From contig JBKQHQ010000223.1 of assembly GCA_052148715.1 (NCBI GenBank), positions 1 through 10,729 on the forward strand: a stretch of 10,729 bases of DNA, given 5' to 3'. Positions 5,587-10,729 of this stretch are shown here, piece by piece (position 1 is the first letter of the stretch; every line of letters begins with the position of its first letter). The notes beneath the pieces were generated by a model. It had not been told where the DNA came from. It ran no database searches and worked only from the letters and a program-made list of their open reading frames with translations. The DNA is from JBKQHQ01 sp052148715. GTDB lineage: Bacteria; Pseudomonadota; Alphaproteobacteria; Rhizobiales; Xanthobacteraceae. The translations under genes were made by a program, and so were the position numbers.

Positions 5587-7215
5587 ATGCTAGGCCTGAT
5601 GCAGGATTGGCAGCTGCTCATTCACAAGGTCATCGATTTCGCCGCTATCCAGCATCCGCACCGCGAGGTCGTGACGCGGCTCGTCGAAGGGCCGATTCAC
5701 CGCACCGATTATCGCGAAATCCGCGCCCGGGCGCTGAAAGTGGCGCAGCGCCTCGCCCGCGACGGCATCGAGTCCGGCGATCGCGTCGCGACGCTCGCGT
5801 GGAACACCGCACGCCATCTCGAGACCTGGTACGGGATCACCGGCATCGGCGCGATCTACCATACCGTCAATCCGCGCCTGTTTCCCGAACAGATCGTCTG
5901 GATCATGAATCACGCCGAGGACCGGTTGTGTTTCGTCGACCTCACTTTCGTGGCCCTGCTCGATTCGGTTGCTCACGAACTGCCGACGGTCGAGCGCTTC
6001 GTCGTGCTCACCGACGCCGCCCACATGCCGGCGACCAAGCTGAAGAACGCCGTCGCCTACGAGGACTGGATTGCGGAGGTCGACGGCGATTTCCGCTGGG
6101 CTCGTTTCGAGGAGAACACCGCGGCCGGGCTCTGCTACACCTCGGGCACCACCGGCCATCCCAAGGGCGTGCTCTATTCGCACCGCTCCAATGTGTTGCA
6201 TTCGCTCATCGCCAGCGGCGCCGACTGCGTGACGCTCGGACCCAACGACTCGGTGATGCCGGTCGTGCCGATGTTCCACGCCAATTCCTGGGGCCTCGCC
6301 TTCTCCTGCCCGATGAAGGGCGCAAAGATGGTGATGCCGGGCGCCAGGCTCGACGGCGCCTCGGTCTACGAACTGCTCGAGGCCGAGAAGGTGACGATGA
6401 CCGCCGCGGTGCCGACGGTGTGGATGATGCTGCTCGCCTACCTGCAGAAGACCGGGGCCCGGCTCAGCGCCCTGAAGATGGTGGTGATCGGCGGCGCCGC
6501 GTGCCCGCCGGCGATGATCAGGGCGTTCGAGGACGACTACGGCGTCGAAGTGCGCCACGCCTGGGGCATGACCGAGATGAGCCCGATCGGCTCCACCGGC
6601 TCGATGAAGGCGCAGATCGTTGGCCGCAGCCACGACCAGATCCACGACGTCAAGGCCAAGCAGGGATGGGCGCCGTTCGGCGTCGAAATGCGCATCGTCG
6701 ACGCGGCCGGCAAGGCGATGCCGTGGGACGGCAAGGCCTTCGGCCATCTCGAGGTGCGTGGGCCGGCGGTGGCGAAGCGCTACTACCGCGGCGAGGACGA
6801 CAATATCCTCAGCAAGGACGGTTTCTTCGACACGAGCGACGTCGCGACCATCGATCCCGACGGCTACATGCACATCACCGACCGCGCCAAGGACGTGATC
6901 AAGTCGGGCGGCGAGTGGATCTCCTCGATCGAGATCGAGAACCTCGCCGTCGGCCACCCCGACGTCGCCGAGGCCGCGGTGATCGGCGTGCGCCATCCCA
7001 AGTGGGACGAGCGGCCGCTGCTCCTCGTCGTGCCGAAAGAGGGCCGCCAGCCCAAGACCGAGGACGTGCTCGAATTCATCCGCCCCCACATCGCCAAATG
7101 GTGGATGCCCGACGACATGCAGATCGTGAAGGAGATCCCGCACACTGCGACGGGCAAGATCAACAAGCTCAAGCTGCGCGAGACGTTCAAGGACTACAAG
7201 CTGCCGACGGCGTGA
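5587..7215 (+). CDS. Fatty acyl-CoA ligase (DmdB/AlkK-like, ANL superfamily)
   Basis: Activates a carboxylic acid to its CoA thioester via an acyl-adenylate, consuming ATP. The 542-residue length and the opening MLGLMQ resemble the medium-chain acyl-CoA ligases and 3-methylmercaptopropionyl-CoA ligases (DmdB). Motifs in order: RLFPEQIVWIMNHAEDR (97-113), the phosphate-binding loop YTSGTTGHPKGV (184-195), the adenine region HAWGMTE (324-330), DTSD (415-418), the hinge TDRAKD (431-436) with KSGGEW after it, and the catalytic Lys524 in TATGK. All key residues are present. Medium- or short-chain fatty acids or methylthiopropionate are plausible; sequence alone does not decide. The start has GGAGG five bases upstream. 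It is alone on its strand, with a divergent MarR as probable regulator. Confidence 0.95.
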   Translation: MLGLMQDWQLLIHKVIDFAAIQHPHREVVTRLVEGPIHRTDYREIRARALKVAQRLARDGIESGDRVATLAWNTARHLETWYGITGIGAIYHTVNPRLFPEQIVWIMNHAEDRLCFVDLTFVALLDSVAHELPTVERFVVLTDAAHMPATKLKNAVAYEDWIAEVDGDFRWARFEENTAAGLCYTSGTTGHPKGVLYSHRSNVLHSLIASGADCVTLGPNDSVMPVVPMFHANSWGLAFSCPMKGAKMVMPGARLDGASVYELLEAEKVTMTAAVPTVWMMLLAYLQKTGARLSALKMVVIGGAACPPAMIRAFEDDYGVEVRHAWGMTEMSPIGSTGSMKAQIVGRSHDQIHDVKAKQGWAPFGVEMRIVDAAGKAMPWDGKAFGHLEVRGPAVAKRYYRGEDDNILSKDGFFDTSDVATIDPDGYMHITDRAKDVIKSGGEWISSIEIENLAVGHPDVAEAAVIGVRHPKWDERPLLLVVPKEGRQPKTEDVLEFIRPHIAKWWMPDDMQIVKEIPHTATGKINKLKLRETFKDYKLPTA

Positions 7216-7308
7216 TCGCGACCGGGGTCGCCGGCCCTCGGGCGCTGAGCCGCCTTGATCGGCGCAACCAGCACTCCGTCATCGCCAGCGCGGAAGACGG
7301 CGCGGGGG

Positions 7309-7364
7309 GTCATTTTTGTCAAGCGTTTGGGTGATTTCAAAGGCTCGAGCTGTCGTTTTTGTCA
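7309..7364 (+). repeat. Two-copy direct repeat GTCRTTTTTGTCA flanked by G/C runs
   Basis: GTCATTTTTGTCA (7309-7321) and GTCGTTTTTGTCA (7352-7364) match at 12 of 13 positions, 43 bases apart start to start. The left copy follows a run of G (GGCGCGGGGGG) and the right copy precedes a run of C ending in TGCGCC, so the outer flanks are inverted relative to one another while the T-rich motifs are direct. This could be a pair of protein-binding sites or the edge of a decayed element. No open frame uses it convincingly. Confidence 0.5.
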
Positions 7365-7404
7365 CCCCCCCCTGCGCCGGTCCGCGTCGCAGAGAACGAT
7401 GTCA

Positions 7405-7438
7405 TTGCTTAAATATAGCAAATCTATGGATATGCTAT
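7405..7438. repeat. AT-rich tract with nested dyads
   Basis: TTGCT and AGCAA form an inverted repeat around seven bases (7405-7421), and ATAGCA and TGCTAT form another around twelve (7415-7438). The two share the middle arm. The tract is strikingly AT-rich for this window. It could be a promoter or operator for a lost gene or an integration boundary; no neighbouring gene starts here. Confidence 0.45.
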
Positions 7439-7676
7439 CACTTGTCTTCTCGCCACCGTTCGGCCCGAGCCAGGATCGCCGCCGGCTCGTGGCGCCCGAG
7501 CAGGCTTCGCCGGCGCAGCCAGCGCGCGGTCGAAAACGGGCCCGAGCGAAGCGATCCGGAAGCCGCATTGCGCGCCGTTTCCGGCGAACCGACGCGCCGC
7601 GTTCCCTGGATGGCGTCGCTCACGCTCGCCGTGACGTCTGTTGGTCGGCCAATGCAAACTTCCGTGCCTGTCCGGC

Positions 7677-7822
7677 TAGAGCGGTTCCCGATCAATGTGA
7701 ACCGCCGCCGTCATTGCGAGCGAAGCGAAGCAATCCAGGGCGGCCGGGCTGTGGCCCCTGGATTGCTTCGTCGCTGCGCTCCTCGCAATGACGGGGTGTC
7801 GGTTTGATCGGAAACCGCTCTA
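7677..7822. repeat. 146-base palindromic intergenic element with double inverted arms
   Basis: The outer ends TAGAGCGGTTCCCGATCAA (7677-7695) and the reverse complement of 7804-7822 match at 18 of 19 bases. Inside them, 7708-7740 (beginning CCGTCATTGCGAGCGAAGCG) and 7755-7794 are inverted copies of the CATTGCGAG repeat, with a short indel, around a 14-base centre. The nested symmetry looks like a bacterial palindromic repeat or a small non-autonomous mobile element. No duplicated target bases are evident beyond the arms, and no transposase is present. It lies between the high-GC left part and the lower-GC right part of the window. Confidence 0.75.
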
Positions 7823-8053
7823 ACGTAGACACCCGCAACATATAGAGAGGGCCGCGCGCTCGATGCAACGGCAGAGATGGGCGGATTGCTGCCCTTCAGG
7901 AGAGCGCTTTTGAACGGCGGGACTCCGCCCCAAGCCGACATCGGCGCCACTTCCAATGTGTCAGCTTTAGCCGCTATGATACCGAGTCCGGGGGGCTGAA
8001 AGCCATCCCGAGAACTTCTGGGGTTTTAGTTTAGCAATGCTTGTTGTCAGATT

Positions 8054-8072
8054 CGGAGCTTGAAAAGCTCCG
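8054..8072. repeat. Compact perfect hairpin upstream of the hydrolase-LuxR gene
   Basis: CGGAGCTT, loop GAA and AAGCTCCG give eight perfect pairs with a three-base loop. It is not followed by a T-run on either strand, so it is not a standard intrinsic terminator. It lies about 84 bases before the hydrolase-LuxR start and could be in that gene's leader or be a protein-binding site. Confidence 0.5.
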
Positions 8073-8103
8073 CAATTCCGCCGCTCTTCCGCCTTGGGGC
8101 GCA

Positions 8104-8120
8104 TTGTACTATTCTTACAA
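8104..8120. promoter_or_regulatory. Dyad TTGTA-N7-TACAA, candidate operator
   Basis: A perfect five-base inverted repeat with a seven-base spacer lies 35 bases before the hydrolase-LuxR start codon, where a transcription factor could control or autoregulate the gene. The 17-base size fits a dimeric helix-turn-helix protein. No second copy was found upstream of the OsmC, tautomerase or monooxygenase genes, so a wider regulon role is unsupported here. Confidence 0.4.
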
Positions 8121-8155
8121 GATCGACCCCCGTGCATGAGCAGTGGGCGCACTAG

Positions 8156-9226
8156 ATGAAGCAGCAGATACAATTCTGCACGTCGCAGGAAGGAATTCGG
8201 TTAGCCCTCGCCAAGGCTGGTGAGGGTCCACCGTTGGTTCGAACCGCGAATTGGTTCACCCACTTGGAGCTGGATTGGGAAAGCGCAATTTGGCGTCATT
8301 GGTTTGAGGCTCTTGCCGACGGCCGAACGCTGGTTCGTTATGATCCACGCGGTTCAGGCCTGTCTGATCGCAGTGTCGGCGATTTTTCCCTGGACGCGTG
8401 GGTTAGCGATCTCGAAGCAGTAGTGGACGCGGCAGGCCTTCGGCGCTTCCCGCTTATAGGGCTGTGTCAGGGAGGAGTCGTTGCCGTTGCGTTCGCGGCT
8501 CGCCACCCGGAGCGTGTCAGCCGACTGATCCTGTATGACAGTTACATGTTTGGCGCTTATGCCGAAGGCGTCGATCAGCGCATGCAAAAGCAGGCGCGTA
8601 CGATGTCGGAAATGATTGAACTGGGCTGGGGCCGGGACGCCGGAGCGTTTCGAGAAGTTTTTGCAAATCTGCTGATGCCGGATGCAACCAGAGAACAACT
8701 CCGGTGGATTGGCGAACTCCAGCGTCGTAGCGCTTCCGCAGTGAATGCCAAAATGCTGTGGGATGCGTTCAATAAGTTCGATATTCGTGGAGAGGCCAAC
8801 AAACTCAGAGTGCCGACCCTTGTTTTTCACGTCAGAGGTGATGCGATGGTGCCGTTCGAAGCGGGACGCCAACTCGCTGCGGCCATTCCAAACGCTCGTT
8901 TCGTCCCTCTTGAAGGCAAGAATCATATCCTGTTGGCCAATGAGAAGGCCTGGCAGACTTTTAGAACCGAACTCGGCAATTTTCTCGCCGCCGACGAACC
9001 GACTGAAATTCTGTCGCAGAGCAAACTTGAGATGTTGAGCCCGCGCGAGAAAGAACTTCTTGATTACATCGCCCGTGGATTGGCGAACGCGGAAATCGCT
9101 CAAAAGACCGGCATTGCTGAGAAAACCGTGCGCAATCACATCACGACGATTTTTTCCAAGCTTGGAGTTGAGCATCGCGCCCAGGCGATCGTCGTCGCTC
9201 GCAAGGCGGGGCTCGGCCGGGATTGA
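8156..9226 (+). CDS. Alpha/beta hydrolase fused to a C-terminal LuxR-type DNA-binding domain
   Basis: A 356-residue two-domain protein, probably a one-component transcription regulator. Residues about 10-280 form an alpha/beta hydrolase: YDPRGSGLSD near 62-71, the nucleophile elbow GLCQGG (102-107), and the expected acid and base at Asp229 (RGDAMVP) and His257 (GKNHILL). The nucleophile is Cys104 rather than the usual Ser. Residues about 292-353 are a LuxR helix-turn-helix (LSPREKELLDYIARGLANAE, then TGIAEKTVRNHITTIFSKLG). The hydrolase part likely binds, or slowly turns over, a ligand that controls DNA binding. The ribosome site is weak, and GC is lower than in the left genes. It heads a same-strand group with osmC-like, tautomerase and monooxygenase genes and is the obvious candidate for their regulator. 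Domain calls are firm; the role is inferred. Confidence 0.9.
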   Translation: MKQQIQFCTSQEGIRLALAKAGEGPPLVRTANWFTHLELDWESAIWRHWFEALADGRTLVRYDPRGSGLSDRSVGDFSLDAWVSDLEAVVDAAGLRRFPLIGLCQGGVVAVAFAARHPERVSRLILYDSYMFGAYAEGVDQRMQKQARTMSEMIELGWGRDAGAFREVFANLLMPDATREQLRWIGELQRRSASAVNAKMLWDAFNKFDIRGEANKLRVPTLVFHVRGDAMVPFEAGRQLAAAIPNARFVPLEGKNHILLANEKAWQTFRTELGNFLAADEPTEILSQSKLEMLSPREKELLDYIARGLANAEIAQKTGIAEKTVRNHITTIFSKLGVEHRAQAIVVARKAGLGRD

Positions 9227-9373
9227 TCAGTTCCGCCGCTAGGGCCAGAACCCCAAAATAAGGGCCTTATCGAAACCAAAAGAGGACCGCCAATAGGGCC
9301 GGCGCCTCAATACAGAACCGTGTTCCGGCGGCATCTTTTCAAAACCAAAGATGCAAGCCAAGAGCCGACCGTC
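9227..9373 (+). promoter_or_regulatory. Spacer before the OsmC-like gene with an inverted repeat
   Basis: The 147-base gap contains ATAAGG-G-CCTTAT (9258-9270), a perfect six-base inverted repeat around one base, and AGGGCC occurs three times within about 60 bases (9241, 9261, 9295). These could be operator sites for the OsmC-tautomerase pair. The open frame extends back to a GTG at 9320, but the family-like N-terminus begins later, so I treat this stretch as non-coding. Confidence 0.35.
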
Positions 9374-9937
9374 ATGACCAACAATATGAAAGGCGTTGTC
9401 AAGCGACGCCAGGACCCCCTGCGGGAGCGCTATCGAACAGCACCCGAGGAGGCCCGCATTACCGACAGCGCTAAAACCGCAATGAACGGATCCGAAGATC
9501 CTTTTCATGCCACCGTGGCGCCGGGAGAGGACCAAGGCGCATCATGGCGCATCGGCATCCATCGCGTGGTCGGCGGCTATCATGACCTTCCCAACCCCGG
9601 CGACATACTTTGCGCGGCGCTCGCCTCCTGTCTTCATTCAACATTGCGCATTATTGCGGATCGGCTCGAAATTCCTATCGTGAGTCTTGAAGTCAGCACG
9701 CGCGGGGAAGTTGACGCTCGTGGCACCCTGCTCGTTGATCGAAATGTTCCCGTCGGATTCCAGCAGATCAAGTGTCAGATACGCCTGAAGCCGGCCGCCG
9801 AGGTTCCCCCGGAAAAAGTGAGGATGCTTCAGGCGGCGGCTGAACATAGTTGTGTCGTGCTCCAGACCCTGCGCAACGGCGTACAGGTGCAGACTCAATT
9901 CGATGAAGTCCAGCCGCTCGCCGATCTCGCCGTGTAA
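9374..9937 (+). CDS. OsmC/Ohr-family protein (probable peroxiredoxin-like reductase)
   Basis: OsmC/Ohr proteins are small dimeric thiol peroxidases that reduce organic hydroperoxides with two active-site cysteines. Here Cys86 (NPGDILCAALASCLHSTLR) fits the first position on the central helix and Cys160 (AAEHSCVVLQTL) the second; Cys80 and Cys134 are extra. The N-terminal RRQDPLRERYRTAPEEARIT (about 11-30) resembles the longer OsmC-like proteins of proteobacteria rather than E. coli OsmC. I prefer the ATG giving 187 residues; an ATG four codons later or a GTG at 9320 are possible, and none has a clear ribosome site. The tautomerase gene follows 49 bases later on the same strand, so they may be co-transcribed. 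Peroxidase function is inferred. Confidence 0.86.
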   Translation: MTNNMKGVVKRRQDPLRERYRTAPEEARITDSAKTAMNGSEDPFHATVAPGEDQGASWRIGIHRVVGGYHDLPNPGDILCAALASCLHSTLRIIADRLEIPIVSLEVSTRGEVDARGTLLVDRNVPVGFQQIKCQIRLKPAAEVPPEKVRMLQAAAEHSCVVLQTLRNGVQVQTQFDEVQPLADLAV

Positions 9938-9986
9938 TAACCACAGCTTGATCTTCAATCGAAGCCCACACATAGGAGACAGGGCA

Positions 9987-10214
9987 ATGCCACAGATCGA
10001 TGTCCACCTGATCAAGGGCGTATTCAACACCGAGCAGAAGAAGCAGATCATTCAAAAGTTGACCGACGCCATGGTTTCGGTCGAAGGCGAAAACATGCGC
10101 GGCGTGACATGGGTGAAAATCTTCGAGGTTAACAGCGGCGAGTGGGGTATTGGCGGCCAACCGCTTACGACCGAAGCCGTGAAGGAATTGGCCGCAGGCC
10201 GACGGGTAGCATGA
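9987..10214 (+). CDS. 4-oxalocrotonate tautomerase-like protein
   Basis: A tautomerase-superfamily protein of 75 residues, the usual small size, likely working as a hexamer or similar oligomer. After removal of Met the chain begins with the catalytic Pro1 (PQIDVHLIKG). Counting from that Pro, Arg37 is a candidate for the substrate-binding Arg39 of 4-oxalocrotonate tautomerase and Trp52 of WGIGG for its Phe50. A basic residue at position 11 is absent: Lys9 is nearest and position 11 is Val, so activity on the classical substrate is doubtful. The family converts enols to ketones in aromatic-ring breakdown, and some members dehalogenate or act promiscuously. AGGAG lies about nine bases before ATG. 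It follows the OsmC-like gene closely. Confidence 0.88.
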   Translation: MPQIDVHLIKGVFNTEQKKQIIQKLTDAMVSVEGENMRGVTWVKIFEVNSGEWGIGGQPLTTEAVKELAAGRRVA

Positions 10215-10224
10215 CACGCGTTCT

Positions 10225-10266
10225 TTGACAGCTATCGCGGGCAGCGTATTCCTGCTGGCGATAGCT
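10225..10266 (+). promoter_or_regulatory. TTGACA motif running into a strong hairpin after the tautomerase gene
   Basis: GCTATCGC (10231-10238) pairs perfectly with GCGATAGC (10258-10265), and inside it GCAG pairs with CTGC around a seven-base loop. No T-run follows, so it is not a classical terminator, though it may stabilise or end the tautomerase transcript. TTGACA (10225-10230) directly precedes it, with TATTCC 16 bases on, so the spot could instead be a promoter for the monooxygenase with the dyad as an operator. The -10 match is poor. Confidence 0.4.
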
Positions 10267-10499
10267 ACGATTGTGACAGCGGGCGATGCAGCGATTGGAT
10301 CAACGATGTTCGCTGTTGGCGCGAGGCGGATTTCGTAAGGCCGACGACAATGTACCCGAGGCCGCGCGAAACCGCTCTTCCGAGGCGTCCGGTCTTCCGA
10401 CAACCGGGAGCGATTTTCCCAGGCCCCCGACTATGCGACGCTTCGGCTAGCCGCGCCGCAGTCTCGCGACCCGCAGGACGAGGCGAAGTCGTGGGAGCG

Positions 10500-10729
10500 A
10501 TGTCCAGCACTGAGGCGGTCATTATTGGCGCTGGACCGGCCGGCTTGGCCTCAGCGCAGCAACTTCTCGCTGTGGGCGTGAGACCGCTCATCTTCGATAA
10601 GGCGGATGCGGTCGGGGCGGTCTGGCGGCGGCATTACGATCGGTTACACCTGCACACGCCTCGTTCGCTGTCGGCGCTGCCTGGCCTACCGATCCCCGCC
10701 ACTTATGGCCGCTACCCGTCGCGCCTGCA
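10500..10729 (+). CDS. Flavin-containing monooxygenase / FAD-dependent oxidoreductase, N-terminal part
   Basis: The first 76 residues of a flavoprotein cut by the window edge. The FAD-binding motif GAGPAG is at 10-15, with the second strand ending LIFDKAD at 30-36. GAVWRRHYDRLHLHTPRSLS (39-58) followed by PGLPIP and YGRYPSR is characteristic of class B flavin monooxygenases, which use NADPH and oxygen to hydroxylate nitrogen or sulfur or insert oxygen next to a carbonyl. The frame stays open upstream to the tautomerase stop, but that part is Arg- and Pro-rich and unlike the family. The start could be this ATG or GTG at 10491, which has GAGG seven bases before it. It follows the tautomerase on the same strand after about 285 bases. 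Confidence 0.82.
   Translation, partial: MSSTEAVIIGAGPAGLASAQQLLAVGVRPLIFDKADAVGAVWRRHYDRLHLHTPRSLSALPGLPIPATYGRYPSRL

Larger units (their letters stand above)
7216..8155. other. Long repeat-rich intergenic region without a convincing gene
   Basis: These 940 bases separate the acyl-CoA ligase from the hydrolase-LuxR gene. Several open frames of 60-180 residues cross it on both strands, but they overlap one another, lack ribosome sites, are rich in Arg, Ser and Pro, and translate repeat sequence (for example HCERSEAIQ from the CATTGCGAG repeat). I recognise no protein family or pseudogene. A worn copy of that repeat may lie at about 7277 (CCGTCATCGCCAGCGCG). The part from 7823 to 8053 shows nothing I can identify. 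Confidence 0.65.

Noticed and set aside
5427..5621. Longer marR start
   Set aside because: The extra 65 residues cover the promoter and the start of the ligase gene and are unlike MarR proteins; the internal ATG has a ribosome site.
5590..7143. Minus-strand open frame of 517 residues
   Set aside because: It is antisense to the ligase gene, rich in His, Arg and Gly, with no recognisable domain.
7216..7235. Terminator after the ligase (GCGACCGGGGTCGC)
   Set aside because: The complementary arms overlap so that a loop can barely form, and no T-run follows.
4884..7334. Plus-strand open frame of 816 residues
   Set aside because: It overlaps the acyl-CoA ligase out of frame and translates to Arg-rich low-complexity sequence with no family motif; a high-GC shadow.
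7309..7364. CRISPR array or plasmid iterons
   Set aside because: Only two short copies exist, without regular spacers, cas genes or a replication gene.
7438..7695. Minus-strand frame ending AILARAERWREDK, considered as a relic gene
   Set aside because: Three overlapping minus-strand frames are open here and none shows a domain or ribosome site; it cannot be told from chance.
7316..7807. Plus-strand open frame of 163 residues in the long spacer
   Set aside because: Its end is translated CATTGCGAG repeat (HCERSEAIQ and CAPRND), and the rest matches no family; likely an artefact of repeats.
10350..10499. In-frame ATG upstream of the monooxygenase start
   Set aside because: The added residues are Arg/Pro-rich, lack a ribosome site and precede a FAD motif that normally lies about ten residues from the start.

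Overview
The window looks like chromosomal DNA of a high-GC alphaproteobacterium, most likely of the Bradyrhizobium/Rhodopseudomonas group. The evidence is about 66-68% GC in hand-counted lines of the left two thirds, and scattered inverted copies of a repeat beginning CCGTCATTGCGAGCGAAGCG, which I know from memory to be common between genes in that group. The repeat assignment is recollection, not a search.

Region 1 (1-4983) is a redox cluster arranged around a LysR regulator. On the minus strand, read right to left, come a manganese/iron-type cupin with the metal ligands of the cupin hydroxynitrile lyases, an aldo/keto reductase, a probable 36-residue small protein, an unrecognised multi-pass membrane protein and a short-chain dehydrogenase. 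Gaps between these five are 1, 17, 5 and -4 bases, so they are almost certainly one operon. LysR is transcribed the other way from the cupin, and the shared spacer holds a dyad that could be its operator. Beyond a 426-base spacer full of inverted repeats and hairpins lies a zinc-free MDR (quinone oxidoreductase-like) gene that runs off the left edge. The set suggests reduction or detoxification of carbonyl compounds or cyanohydrins; this is inference.

Region 2 (4971-7215) is a divergent pair: a MarR regulator on the minus strand, whose end overlaps the end of lysR by 13 bases, and a DmdB/AlkK-like fatty acyl-CoA ligase on the plus strand. The simplest reading is a local acyl-CoA-responsive repressor controlling the ligase.

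Region 3 (7216-8155) is 940 bases with no convincing gene. It holds a direct repeat, an AT-rich tract with nested dyads, a 146-base element with double inverted-repeat arms, and a compact hairpin.

Region 4 (8156 to the end) starts at lower GC (about 50-60% in sampled lines). It encodes an alpha/beta hydrolase fused to a LuxR-type DNA-binding domain, with Cys in place of the nucleophile Ser, then an OsmC-like peroxidase, a 4-oxalocrotonate-tautomerase-like protein and the start of a flavin-dependent monooxygenase cut by the right edge. All are on the plus strand and look like a stress or xenobiotic-response group, with the hydrolase-LuxR fusion as the likely local regulator.

No tRNA, rRNA, CRISPR array or transposase gene was seen. 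The most unusual item is the hydrolase-LuxR fusion. No wholly new system is demonstrated.
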